Source: Aphanomyces cochlioides (lineage: Eukaryota > Oomycota > Saprolegniomycetes > Saprolegniales > Verrucalvaceae). From it: a stretch of DNA of 64,000 nt. Below are positions 41,442 to 52,344 of this stretch, piece after piece. Each line of letters begins with the position of its first letter. The stretch's first letter is position 1. The notes beneath the pieces were generated by a model. The model saw only the letters and a program-made list of their open reading frames with translations, was not told where the DNA came from and did not search any database. A program made the translations under genes and the position numbers. Location: positions 372,001 to 436,000 of the forward strand of contig JAHQRK010000005.1 in NCBI GenBank assembly GCA_019828595.1, in the 5' to 3' direction.

Positions 41442-42760
41442 ATGTCAGGAAAAGGAAAAGGGAAAGCGAAAGCCCAACACAAAGGGAAGGGCAAAGCAAA
41501 GGTTCCAGCTCAAGACAAAGGAAAACGCAAAGCGAAAGTTCCACTTACAGTCGACAGACTTCTAGATATGACAGCGGTGGCAATACGACAAAAGCATTCA
41601 CGCGATACTGCAAAACAGCTTGATGCCACGAATGAACAATTGCTTCAAGTCATGCGAAAGCAAGTCGAACTGCTTGAAGAAGAACTCTTGAGACGAAAGC
41701 AAGAAACAGACCCATATTACTTGGCGCTTGTTCTTGCGAGAGCCGAAATCCTCGAATTTGAAGAGCAGAACAGAGAGCTCCAGTCGATGCTTGAAAATCG
41801 CGAGAAGCTCAAAGGATGGCTAGCCGCTTGGGTCGATACGTACATGGTTCATAAGGTAAGCTGGTCAACACACTAGCGCGAGTTTCAACAGCCCCCACAG
41901 GGTAGCCCGAATTACATGGAAGTGACTTTATTACAAGATGACTATGGTCGACGCAGAGGGGGTGTCTACATGATAAACCGGACCCACATGATGTCTCAAA
42001 ACTTTTATCCATATAAACCACACGGCTATCAAGTCGAAGATACAATCGATATCAAGATTCATTGTGGAGAAGACGAACATGGAGAATGTGTCAAAGCTTA
42101 TGAGTGCCATCTTCAATTCTCAATCGAGGGCAATTACGAAAATGTAGCTAAGACTTGGCGCTTCGATTATACGGATTGTTTTCTGTGCTGGTATTTGCAT
42201 TGGAAATGGCTTTTCTAATCGTGAATTTCTAGGCGATTGAAGAGATGGACCACGACATTCTCTACATCATACATGAGCACACACAAACCAAAATTAAACG
42301 AATTGCTGTCACTGGAGTCTTCCCTGGCCATCCAGGTCAAGACCGTATTACGGTCACGCATACTGGTATTGCCGTCGATGAACGTTATCCGTTTGTCGAG
42401 GGCGAGACTCGAGCAAATGGATTTCAATGGTTTATGAGAGCAAAGAGGCTTATTTGACGGATGTCTAGGATCATATTTGAGCATATGACTGACCGCTTGA
42501 CGCTCGTGCGATGGTCACTTTTAAATCTATGCGCTGTGAATGCCCAAGGTTCGTTGTCTCTTCATGACACTGCTCGGGCCCTTCGTTGCCCTGTGAATAC
42601 AAACGATTCCGATGAAGTCCTTTTTGAGAGAATTGGACAAATGTGTAAACTTGGCCTTGAGACGATTCGCGACCAATTTCGTGAACGTTGCAATCGGTTC
42701 ATATTGGAAGCTCCTACAATGGGCTCCCGCGATCAACTTTTCGAAGAAGAGAAAGACTAA
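41442..42760 (+). pseudogene. Family copy 8, 10-base deletion at end of exon 2
   Basis: Exons 41442..41855, 41901..42190, 42233..42429 and 42469..42760. Exon 1 is the best preserved version of the basic tract (MSGKGKGKAKAQHKGKGKAK) and of the coiled coil. Exon 2 is 290 nt instead of 300: the EST-PVF part after FDYT is gone, so exons 3 and 4 would be read in the wrong frame if spliced normally. Those exons are otherwise clean (GHPGQDRITVTHTGIAVDE, FEHMTDRLTLVRWS, MGSRDQLFEEEKD). The damage is thus recent, or a sequence error. Confidence 0.72.
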
Positions 42761-43585
42761 ACGAAGTTTGTCGTCCGATCTGGGAACTCAATACGCAGAG
42801 ATGACGTTTCACGTGAAAAAATATATGTGCTTCCACCACGACAATTGTTCATGATATCCTCAGTGGATTCAAAAGATACAAAGTTCACGGGATTTGGGAG
42901 CATACAACGCCAGTGCGAGCCCCTGCGATTCTTAAACTAATAGGTTCGAGACAGACACCATACCAAAAATGTGCACTTCAATTTTCTTGAGTGTCCTAAC
43001 TGTATCGCCAGGAGAAAACGCCCATGAAACATGTATCGTGATATATGAAAGCAATTGCAATTCACCAATATGGAAAATGCGATGAGTACGTGATGTCTTT
43101 AATTTTGTTCGCATCTTCGCAAACTACATCAGACGCAAATGACCGTCTCTGGAGTTTTTGATAGGACCCACGCGGGAATTGCCGAGGAATAGTGTCATCC
43201 AGTAAATAATCATCACACACCAGATACCATCATAAGCAACATCAACAAGCACACCCAGGGTTCCAACACTGAAGAATTCAAATGCGAACATTCAATTTTG
43301 AGATCACACAATCCATGGAAGCCAACAACTTATGGATATCGCGATCAACTTTCTTGAATCGCATTTGGTACTTTGCAGAAAGTATTCTCGACGTGTACAT
43401 TTCCTTTTCTTCTACCTTGAATAGTTTTCAAATACGACCAACATCAATGACTTTCTTGAATTGCTCTCAAAAGCCAGTTGACAAATTAACTTGGCGTGAT
43501 AGCTCTTCTATTTTCTTAAGTTTCCCCATGGCCCAACGTTTTGTCGACAATCTCTTTGGGCCAGAAATGAAGGATGCAATAGCCA
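42761..43585. other. Convergent spacer between copies 8 and 9
   Basis: Apart from the exon 3 relic at 43,138 no gene is supported. An open frame at 43282..43602 has no recognisable features. Confidence 0.4.
43138..43191 (+). pseudogene. Relic of family exon 3
   Basis: Reads MTVSGVF then DRTHAGIAEE and a stop, matching SVSGVFPGYPGQDRITVTHAGIALDE with an internal deletion. It shows a further lost copy in the array. Confidence 0.6.
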
Positions 43586-44749
43586 TTACTCGTCGATTTT
43601 GAAGAAGTGATCACGAGAGCCCATAGAGAAAGGTTCCAATTTAAGTCGGTCACAACGCTGGCAAAATTGGTCGCGAATATCCGTGAGGCCACTTTCGCAC
43701 ACAGTCCGAATCCTCTCGACAATCAAGTCGTCAGAGTCATATTGATTCACTGGACAACAAAGACTTCGAGCAGTGTCACGGAGAGATAATCGACCATGGG
43801 CATTGACATGTCCAAAATTCAGCAGGGACCATCGAACAAGTGTCATGCGATCAGTAACATGCTCAAAAATAATCCTACTCATTAAGTTTGAGGCCCAATG
43901 TTCGTAGAAAACTCAAACCATTGAAATCCATTCGAGCGAGTCTCGCTCGCGGCAAATGGAAAGCGCTCGTCGACGGCAATACCAGCATGGGTAATCGTGA
44001 TGCGATTTTGACCAGCATACCCAGGAAAAACGCCAGAGACTGAAATCCGTCTCAGTTTGACATGGTTGTGCTCTTGGATGATGTAGAGAATCCCGTCGTC
44101 CATCTCTTCAATCATCTAGAGACTCTTAATGGCCAGGGCAACCTAATTCCAGTACCCTCACAGTAAACGCCGGTGTTCTTTCCGTGTAGTCGAAGCGCCA
44201 TGTCTTGGCGACATTTTCATAATTGGCACAGACAGTAAATTGGAGATGGGACTCAAATGCCAGGATACAAATTCCATCTTCGTCTTCTCCTAAATGCATC
44301 TTGACGCCAATCAAATCTTCCACTTGGTCGCCAAACGGCTTGTAAGGATAAGCCCGTTGAGCCATATTGAAAGTCCTGTGGGTCACATACACGCAGCCAC
44401 TTCGTCTGCCTTGATCGTCTTGCCGCAACGTCACATCCATATAATTTCGAGCTGGCGGTGGAATTTTCAAACCAAAGAGCCAATTGATCACTCGTTCACG
44501 GTCTATGCATTGTGCATCCAATACATCTCTGCGTCGTTCGAGAACACTAATTGCATAGGCGAATGGATTCATCTTCTTGTGCTGTTCTTCAGGATGGACT
44601 TGGAGATATCCCAGAGCAATTTCGAGATGATGAATCTCGGCCATCAAGGACTTGACTAATTTCTTTCTCTTAGCACGAAGATTGGCCATTCCCTTTCTCG
44701 CAGCCTCCCGCCGCATATCAGCATACGACCTGATGACTTGCCGTGTCAT
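43586..44749 (-). CDS. Family copy 9, intact, fused exons 1-2 and distinct N terminus
   Basis: Exons (minus) 44749..44156, 44115..43919 and 43874..43586 give 359 residues through introns of 40 and 44 nt. The first intron of other copies is absent: the coiled-coil part runs straight into NYMDVTLRQDDQGRRSG. The N terminus lacks the GKGK tract and instead has MTRQVIRSYADMRREAARKG, then KRKKLVKSLMAEIHHLEIALGYLQ, a basic stretch followed by a leucine-zipper-like helix resembling bZIP-type oomycete START-like proteins. Exons 2-4 keep YPYKPFGDQVED, PGYAGQNRITITHAGIAVDE, FEHVTDRMTLVRWS and end MGSRDHFFKIDE. No shared upstream box is visible. Confidence 0.82.
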
Positions 44750-45428
44750 ATTCCAAAGTGAAACCAGTGGTCGAGATGCGTGTCACTTGCTGTCAATACA
44801 GCTCCCAACCAATGACAACCCCAAGTGGGACGGCGTGACTTTCACGAGAACCCATCACGGACATTGGTCATCAACGCGGAAGCTATCACCTTTGACCTGG
44901 CTGGACGATTCACCCAGCAGTTTTGAGGCTATGAACGAGCTTCAATGACAATTCCATGTTTATATGGGATAGAGCAATGAATACTACAGTAGTAACTTGT
45001 CCTTGATCGCGTGCAAGATCAACTCTGGATACGTCCCTGGTCATTTTTGATCGCACGAGTAAGCAAACAACAGTGCCTTGGTCGCAATTGAACACAGATT
45101 AGTCGCAAGTCAATCCATCCTGAGGTATTGCACGGGTGAAGCAGTAGAATATCGCGTCCGAGTCTTGAAAAGCTGATGCGATGGTGAGATTTCATATTCA
45201 AGTATGAATCATCCAGCCGATGCCACTCTGATGGGACTGTCCTTCTCAACAATGACTCTCTTTGTATTCCCGAAGAACGAACTCGTTTGTTGTACAGCAT
45301 CAAAGGACTCAACGTGAATGCAAGTGCATGTATTTCAAGCTGCCATTCGATCCATTGTTGATATTTTTGCTGCTGCTATGTCCGAGTTCATGAACTTGGT
45401 CGTCGCCAACCTGATCGGCTGTCGACAG
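44750..45428. other. Divergent spacer between copies 9 and 10
   Basis: No supported gene. It should contain the promoters of both copies. Confidence 0.35.
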
Positions 45429-45440
45429 ATCTCAAGAGAT
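45429..45440 (+). promoter_or_regulatory. Shared upstream inverted repeat, copy 10
   Basis: ATCTCAAGAGAT, preceded by the palindrome CTGTCGACAG and followed by GCTAAAG. It is 56 bp before the ATG; TGACATCATT lies between. Confidence 0.5.
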
Positions 45441-46069
45441 GCTAAAGTTTAGAGTTGGTACAGTAAAGAATGTATCCGTGACATCATTAAAATTTAATGA
45501 CGTCGGCCGCCGGCAAAGGGAAAGCCAAAGCGCAAGTCCAATCTCAGGAGAGGACCAAGGTTGTCAGCATGACCGAGTTGGCGATACGAATGTGGAGTGG
45601 AATTCACGAAAGAATGAAAAGCGACTCATAAAATCCTTGCATTTTCAAGTGACAACGCTCCAAGACGAGTAGGAAGCGAAGAGGAGAGATTCAAACCCTC
45701 ATTACGTGGCTCTCGTTGTCCTCCTCAACGCTGAAATTGCTGCTCTCGCAAAAGAAAAGAAGGAGCTCCAGGCGAAGGTGGCGAGGCGGGAGCGAGTCGG
45801 TCGCCACTCAAATGCCCCCAAAGGTACCTTGGCTTGCCGAGTGATTTATGAGTATCAGGTTTACAGCGTAGACCACATTAGATGGAAGTGATGCTCTTAC
45901 AAGACAACGAAGGCAGAGAACGTGGCTGCATTCACATGACGAGTGTAGCGGATTGATGTCGCAGAGAGCAAATCGCTACAAGCCAAGTGGCGGCCATGAA
46001 GAAGACTCGATTGACGTCAAGATTCATCTCGGAGAAGACGATCATAGTGCTTGCATGGTTGCTGGAGAA

Positions 46070-46407
46070 TGTGACGGTCGCGGGGATAGCGATGACGCAC
46101 AAAAAGAATCGAAGGTCCAGACGTTTGGACTTCACAGGAACCGAATATCCTCGACTTTAGCCAAGGACTCTGCACCAGGATCGGAAGGGGAAGGAGACTA
46201 ACAACGGTAGTGTAGATTAACCGAGTTAGGAGTAGTCGAGCAGAATGAGAAGTGAGATACATAGCTATCTAAGAATCTAAACATCTAATATGGAAGGAGC
46301 TTGAGTTCGAGGACGCTTAGGTCGAATCGAACTAGAATCTTAGTGGTTTGAAAGGGATTACCTGCGTGGGATGATTGACAAGCAACGATCGAGGCTCAAC
46401 CGTCATA
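46070..46407 (-). repeat. 3' LTR of gypsy 2
   Basis: Direct repeat of 54692..55029 with two differences seen (AAAAAG versus AAAATA near the start, CTCAACC versus CTCAAGC near the end). Confidence 0.92.
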
Positions 46408-46578
46408 AGCCCCCCTGGTAAGTTTCGACCCTCATGTCGAACGCAAGTTGGGACGGTTGGGAGACTCGATCCATCAACGGGTTGATGGCAATCAATCAAG
46501 TCAGGAGGCGTATAGAGCCAGAGTCCAAACCAGTGCAGGACTGAAGATGCGTAGTAGAGTAATGTGATGTCATGGACT

Positions 46579-49500
46579 CTAATGGTAGATGTCCATGGAA
46601 CGGGTCTCTTTGTCTAAGTCGGAAAACCGAGGGGATCGCCTTAGAGGAGGCAGTCCCTTGTCCATACGTAGTGAGTTCTCGAAGTTGTCGACGTAAGATC
46701 GGTAGTCCGATAACCTGGAGGCTTGAGTCCAATACTTGTATCCATCGACGTGTTCGACCAGGTATTCTGATTCGCGAGAGTTAGGTAACCGTCGTTTGTC
46801 ACAGATCTTGTGGATTGGCGAGTCGACGGAGGTGTAAGCGATATCGCCGTCGCTGTAATCGACGCGATCTACGAAGCTAGATCGTGGTAGGCAGTCGATC
46901 GTAAAGTCGTCGAGAGGCGACTCATCCTCAGGGACTTCTTCGTTGAAAGGTCTGGAGTAGTAACCTTTGAAGGGTTTTAGACGGTCCACGTTGACCGTAA
47001 CGATCTTGTCTGGGTGTGTCGGGATGTCGATCTTGTACGTGTTGGGTCCCATTTTGCGATCGATCCGATATGGGCCGTGCCAGTTAGTCGCTAGCTTGAG
47101 AGTCCGCTTGTCGTCGGAGTTGGTCGACTTCGAGAAGTATTTGTAGACCCAGACTGCGGACTGATCGTCGAAGGAGATCGGTTTCTGATCAGATTTCGCT
47201 GCTGCACTTTTGTTCTGTCCCGAGACAATCTGATTCTCGACAAGTCGTCTCATTTCCTTCCATGATGAGGCGAGTCGGCGCTTGTATTGAGGAAGATCGT
47301 CGGACTTCCAAGCGGGATCGGAGTTAAGGAAGGCTAAGTTGAGAGGTAAGGTTGGGTCCCGACCGAAGAGGCAGAAGTAAGGTGAGTCGCCAAGAGTTTA
47401 GTGATGTGCGGTCCGATAGGCGAAAAGTAGCCTGGGTAGGTAAGTATCCCAGTCAGTGTGGTGATCGTTGACATAGATCTTCATCATCTGGACGATCGTG
47501 TGATTGAATCTTTCGACTAGACCCTGACCCTGCGGGTGGTAAGGAGCACTATCAAGTTTGTGGATTCCGATTGTCGTGTACATCGTGGTCGCGAGTTCAG
47601 AGACGAAGTTAGATCCTCGATCGGATAGGAGTTTGTCAGGGATCCCGAATCGGCACAAGACTTCGTCGATCAGGACTCTGGAAAATGTCGAGGTCTTTAG
47701 ATCAGCGACTGGGAAGGCTTCGACCCATCGTGTGAAGTAGTCGGCAAAGACCAAGATGTATTTGTTGCCGCGGTTCGTTGAGGGCAAGGGACCCAATGCG
47801 TCGACGACCAATAGGCCGAAGGGACCTCGTAGTGAATATATCGACATCCTTTGCATCGGACCTTGTCTCCAGGGTCGACCGCCCTTGGCACGATTGCAGT
47901 CGGGACATTTCGAGACATAGTCCTTGCAATCGAGTTGCCAATTCAACCAGTAGGCAGTCCGACGGATCCGCTCGCGAGTTTTCATGAGTCCGAGGTGTCC
48001 AGCGACAGGAAATGCATGACTTGCATATAGGACTTCTTCGACTAAGGAGTGCGGGATCACCGGAACAATGATAAGTTCGGGGTTTCTCAACGGAGTCTTG
48101 ATAGTGACGTAGCGGCAAACGATGCCTTGTTGCATAAGGTATTGCTGACTGTTGCGGACAATCAAGTTTTGTAGGTAAGGATCGAGGGGGATCGCGCCGT
48201 CTACTAGGTAAGCTCGTAGGGCTACGATCCATGGGTCGTTAGCTTGCTCATTGTAGAGTCGTGGTGATGGTCGTCGGTCGAAGAGTTCCATAGGAGTCGT
48301 GATGACTCTAGGATTGGGTGATTGTTGAGGATTCTGGAATCGCGTGGACTGAGCGGCTGATGTGTTAGAGTCAGTCGGGTCAGGCGTAGATCCTTCTTGT
48401 GTCAGTGATGGTTGTAGGTTAACGGGAGCACTGTTAAGGCGACTCATGCGTCGAGTCTGGATAGGGCAGACTGCGAGTCGAGATAATCCGTCAGCAGCCC
48501 CGTTGAGTTCGCCGGGTCGATGGATGACAGTATAATCGAGTCCTTGAATCTCCATGGCCCATCGGGCGAGTTTGTGGTTTCCTGAGCGCGATCCGGTATT
48601 GAAGAGCCAAGTCAGGGCTTCGTGATCGGTATAAATGTCAAAGTGTCTGCGATCGATATAAGGTCGGAACTTTCGAGTCGCTCATACGATTCCCCAACAT
48701 TCGATCTCAGAGATCCCCATTTCTTTCGAGATCCATTTTTGTTGAGCCTTTGTCAAGGATTGACTGGCATAGGCGATGACGCGATTCTTGCCTTGCTGTT
48801 TTTGCATGAGGACTGCACCGACTGCTATGTGACTAGCGTCAACCCAGATCGAGAAAGGTTGATCGAAATCAGGGTGAGCCAGGATCGGTGGAGAGACCAG
48901 ACTCCGTTTGAGACTTTCGAGCGCCTCGTCACATGCGGTCAACCAGATGAATTGTTCGGCCGTTAGTAAGTTGGTCAAGGGTGCAGCGATCTTAGAGAAG
49001 TCGCGTACGAATCGACGGAAATAACCAGCGAGTCCCAAGAATGCGCGGACTTCCGAGGCATCTTTGAGTGCTTTGACTCGGAGGACTGACTTGATTTTCT
49101 CAGGATTCGGGAGAATTCCAGCTGGTGTGACAATGTGTCCTAAGAATGGAACTGATGATCGACCCCATTTACACTTGGACATCTTGAGTTTGAATCCAGC
49201 TTCTCTAAATTTAGTAAGGACTTGACTGAGTCGGATCAAATGCGATCCAAAGTCTTCGCTGTAAACGATGCAATCGTCTATATAGAAGGCAAGTTCGCCA
49301 TTTGTAGTCGATCAGGATGTGTTCCATAAGTCTCTCGAAACATGGGACTGCGTTGCAGAGTCCGAAGGGCATGACGAGCCATTCGTAGAGTCCGTACTTG
49401 CATGTGAAAGCAGTCTTCTCAATACTGTCTTTAGCCATCGGGACATTCCAATATCCCGACGCAATATCCATAGTGGAGAAGAGTTTGGCCCTGCCAAGGA

Positions 49501-49772
49501 CGACTAATAGATCGTCGATCCGAGGCATAGGATAAGAGTCTTTCACGGTGATACTGTTGAGTTTGCAGTAGTCGATACAGAAGCGTATCGATCCATCTGG
49601 CTTGCGGATCATAAGCACGACTTGACCAGGGACTCTTCGAGGGTCGGATCAGTCCTAGATCCAGGTATTGGTTGAGTTCCGCCTCCATAATGTCGCCTTC
49701 TGCCTTCGAAGTCCGATATGGTACGCTTCGGATCGGAGGGTTATTGCCCGTGTCGATGCTGAATTCGATCAA
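46579..49772 (-). pseudogene. Gypsy 2 pol 3' part: reverse transcriptase, RNase H, integrase
   Basis: Consecutive broken frames: 49772..49431, 49618..49211 (PDGSIRFCIDY, PFGLCNAVPCFERLM), 49239..48682 (GFKLKMSKCKWGRSSVP and RNase H start), 48555..47398 (integrase zinc finger CPDCNRAKGG, VVDALGPLP, LVERFNHT) and 47253..46579 (C-terminal module, complete to RSMDIYH). The catalytic YLDD region falls at a frame break near 49,290. A TAA-type stop at 47,398 and a stop in RNase H near 48,680 also disrupt it. Confidence 0.85.
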
Positions 49773-49815
49773 ATGAGTCGTCCGGGGGCTTTGGATGAGT
49801 CGATGTCGGAGAACT

Positions 49816-51846
49816 TCATGAGAGTCTTGCGTAAGAGTTCGCGTTGATCGATGCTGAGACTTGAGTCAGTCCAGTCGATAGGTGTTCTTTAGTCGGAGTC
49901 GTCTCCGCTTGCACAGGGCAGACAACGCCGGGGCCCACGATTTGAGTGAGGACCCTCCTGGACTCATCTGTAGTATGTGAGGATTGACCGTTGTCTGGTT
50001 GAGCGCGGGAATCGCGTGAGTCGAGGGTTGATTCCATGTGATCACGAGGTAACGCCATCCATGTGCCAAGGATCGCATGAGCAGGAAGATGGATCGGCGA
50101 GTCGGAAGGATTAGCGACTTCAAGGAGTACAGTCCGTGATGGATTTGTGCGATATAAGGCAGCTACGGCATGTAATAGAGCCGACTTGGTGGGTTCGACG
50201 AGTATAGTGGTCGAAGTTGGTAAGTCTGATCCCGCAGAGCACGTGATCCATTGGAAAGATCGTGGAGGGATTTGAGTCGCTGTTGCGACTGTGACAGGTC
50301 CAGTTGCATGAGTCTCCTGTTGTGTAGGGCTCAGTGGCGAAAGTGAGATCAGCTCGTCGCAGCCATCGATCGATAGTGTGTTGTCATTCAAGTTGATAAT
50401 CGCACCCATTTGGCGTAATAGATCGATGCCAACAATGCAGTCTGTAAGGGCAGTCGACATGACCCAGAAAGGGAAGAGGACTTTGCGTCCAGCTAAGTTG
50501 ATCGTGAGTTTGATGCGACCAAGCATTTCGAGTCGAGAGTTGTCGGCTGATACAAAGGAGGATCGAGGTTGCGACAGAGTTGGGCATCCTAATTTGTGCC
50601 AGAAAGTCGCGCTGACAAAGCTAGAGGTAGCTCCAGTGTCGATCAGTGTAGTGGCTTTCATGTTGTTGACGTATGCTTGGATAAATGGATCCGCATCGGA
50701 TCTGGATCGAGAGTGGCATAATCGTGTCAGTCTGCATAAGAGTCGCACAGAGGGCGGATTTCCTTCAAGTAGGTCGGAGCAATAGGTTGGATCGATCTTA
50801 GCCGATTTGCGATGGAGACTGGGTAGTTGTCGAGACTTGGTTCGAGCTTGAGTTGAGGCAGTTGGAGTCGAGTGTGGATAGTCCAACGGTAACTCATCCC
50901 AGAATTCGTTGGAACATTCGAAATTCTTGAATTGTCGCACGACGGAACTTAACGTGGGAATGTCAGGGAGATAAGTTACAGAGTCGGTCGGCAGTTTCTC
51001 GTCTTCAGACGGAGTCGTGCATGAGTCTTCATCATAGGTAGAAGCAACATCGTTTGAGGATTCATCCATGTCAAGGACTGCATAAGGATTCGCGTCAATC
51101 CAGGAGACTCGAGCTAACGGGTGTTTGCGGGTGTTGTTAAAGTCTCGACTGGCTCTTCGCGCCTCGTCGCATTTTTCTACAGTGTCCGCAAACCATTTCA
51201 ACCAGAGAGTTTCGTCCTCGATATCAGCAGGGGAGAGTAGTAAGTGTGAGTCCGTCGATAAGTCCAAGGAGCGTAGGATTTCCTCATGGGTCGGGTTGAC
51301 TTGACGTTTGCGAATGCGTTCAAGTTGTTTGCGAACGTCCGACTTAGTGATTGGGTAAAGTCGATCTTCAATTTCTTTCGAGTATTCCTCCTCAGGGAAC
51401 TCAAGGTGGGACTCCATCAGATCAGTGATTTCGTCGTCTGTAAAGACTGGAACAGGTTCAGGCGCAGTCGGATTGACAGTGTCAGGTGTACGACGCAACT
51501 TGGGCGAGCGGGCTGAGTCCGGTTGCTGGGGTCGAGAAGTAGGAAGCGAGTCGTGTGTCGAGACATGAGATCCTCCAGAAGAGTCATCATAAGAAGAATC
51601 AGATGCATTTGTCTCGGACACGTGGGAAACGTGTTGAGTCTGGCATACCAGGACGCGTCCTGTTTCCCAGGGGTCGTCCTGGCGCCGCGATCTCAAGCCT
51701 TGTCGGCTGGACGGGATGGGCAGCGCGACGCGAGTGGCCGACTTGCTTGCAGATTTGGCAGGTTCGGACATGCTCGCCGACATAGTGACCGACTTGGTGG
51801 CACAGGATGCAACGGAGGAACTTTCGAGGGCAGTCTTCGGCACCAT
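49816..51846 (-). CDS. Gypsy 2 pol N-terminal part with protease
   Basis: A 676-residue frame that overlaps the gag zinc-knuckle frame (51599..51919), the usual gag/pol frame shift layout. It has a long acidic linker and the aspartic protease motif TTLIDTGATSSF (about residue 400) followed by DCIVGIDLLRQMGA. It ends at a frame change before reverse transcriptase. The unbroken start helps to define the pol N terminus, which in gypsy 1 is interrupted. Confidence 0.8.
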   Translation of the reverse strand: MVPKTALESSSVASCATKSVTMSASMSEPAKSASKSATRVALPIPSSRQGLRSRRQDDPWETGRVLVCQTQHVSHVSETNASDSSYDDSSGGSHVSTHDSLPTSRPQQPDSARSPKLRRTPDTVNPTAPEPVPVFTDDEITDLMESHLEFPEEEYSKEIEDRLYPITKSDVRKQLERIRKRQVNPTHEEILRSLDLSTDSHLLLSPADIEDETLWLKWFADTVEKCDEARRASRDFNNTRKHPLARVSWIDANPYAVLDMDESSNDVASTYDEDSCTTPSEDEKLPTDSVTYLPDIPTLSSVVRQFKNFECSNEFWDELPLDYPHSTPTASTQARTKSRQLPSLHRKSAKIDPTYCSDLLEGNPPSVRLLCRLTRLCHSRSRSDADPFIQAYVNNMKATTLIDTGATSSFVSATFWHKLGCPTLSQPRSSFVSADNSRLEMLGRIKLTINLAGRKVLFPFWVMSTALTDCIVGIDLLRQMGAIINLNDNTLSIDGCDELISLSPLSPTQQETHATGPVTVATATQIPPRSFQWITCSAGSDLPTSTTILVEPTKSALLHAVAALYRTNPSRTVLLEVANPSDSPIHLPAHAILGTWMALPRDHMESTLDSRDSRAQPDNGQSSHTTDESRRVLTQIVGPGVVCPVQAETTPTKEHLSTGLTQVSASINANSYARLS

Positions 51847-52344
51847 GACCGAGTCGATCGCATCGACCGCAGACCTTCACGCCGCTGGTCGTCATGTCGT
51901 CAGGCTTAGTGGTGATCATGACCGGGGCTAAGTCAGTGCGAGGTCGCGATCGGGAGGGTCCAGATTGCTGAGTCGAGGCAGGGACGGCGACAGGATTGGT
52001 ACTAGGTGGAGCCGGTTGCTGTGGGAATCCGGGTGCGTATGGCGAATGATACGCATAGGGGCATTCATTTGAGCCTGGACTGGGGCAGCGAAGAACGGAG
52101 TCGCTGGCTTCGCGAGAGCTTCGGTCAGTTGTTGAATCTGGGCGACGAAAGCTTGTTGACTCGTCTGAGTCGTATGGATTGCTTCGAGGATCTTGGCGAG
52201 AGTCGGGTCCTCCTGGAAGCCGACTTTCGAGTTCCTACGGTTTGGTCGAGGAGATTGTTCGGGGGTCGAAGGGGCGGATCGATCGCTGAGATTCGATTTA
52301 GACGAGGCCAACGTAGTTGAAGCGGATCCCGATCGAGATCGCAT
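51599..52344 (-). pseudogene. Gypsy 2 gag C-terminal part with zinc knuckles
   Basis: Frames 52344..51928 and 51919..51599 carry the Pro/Gln-rich region, then CGRCDRLGHGAEDC and CILCHQVGHYVGEHVRTC and a third Cys cluster, as in gypsy 1. One frame change near 52,060 breaks it. Confidence 0.75.
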
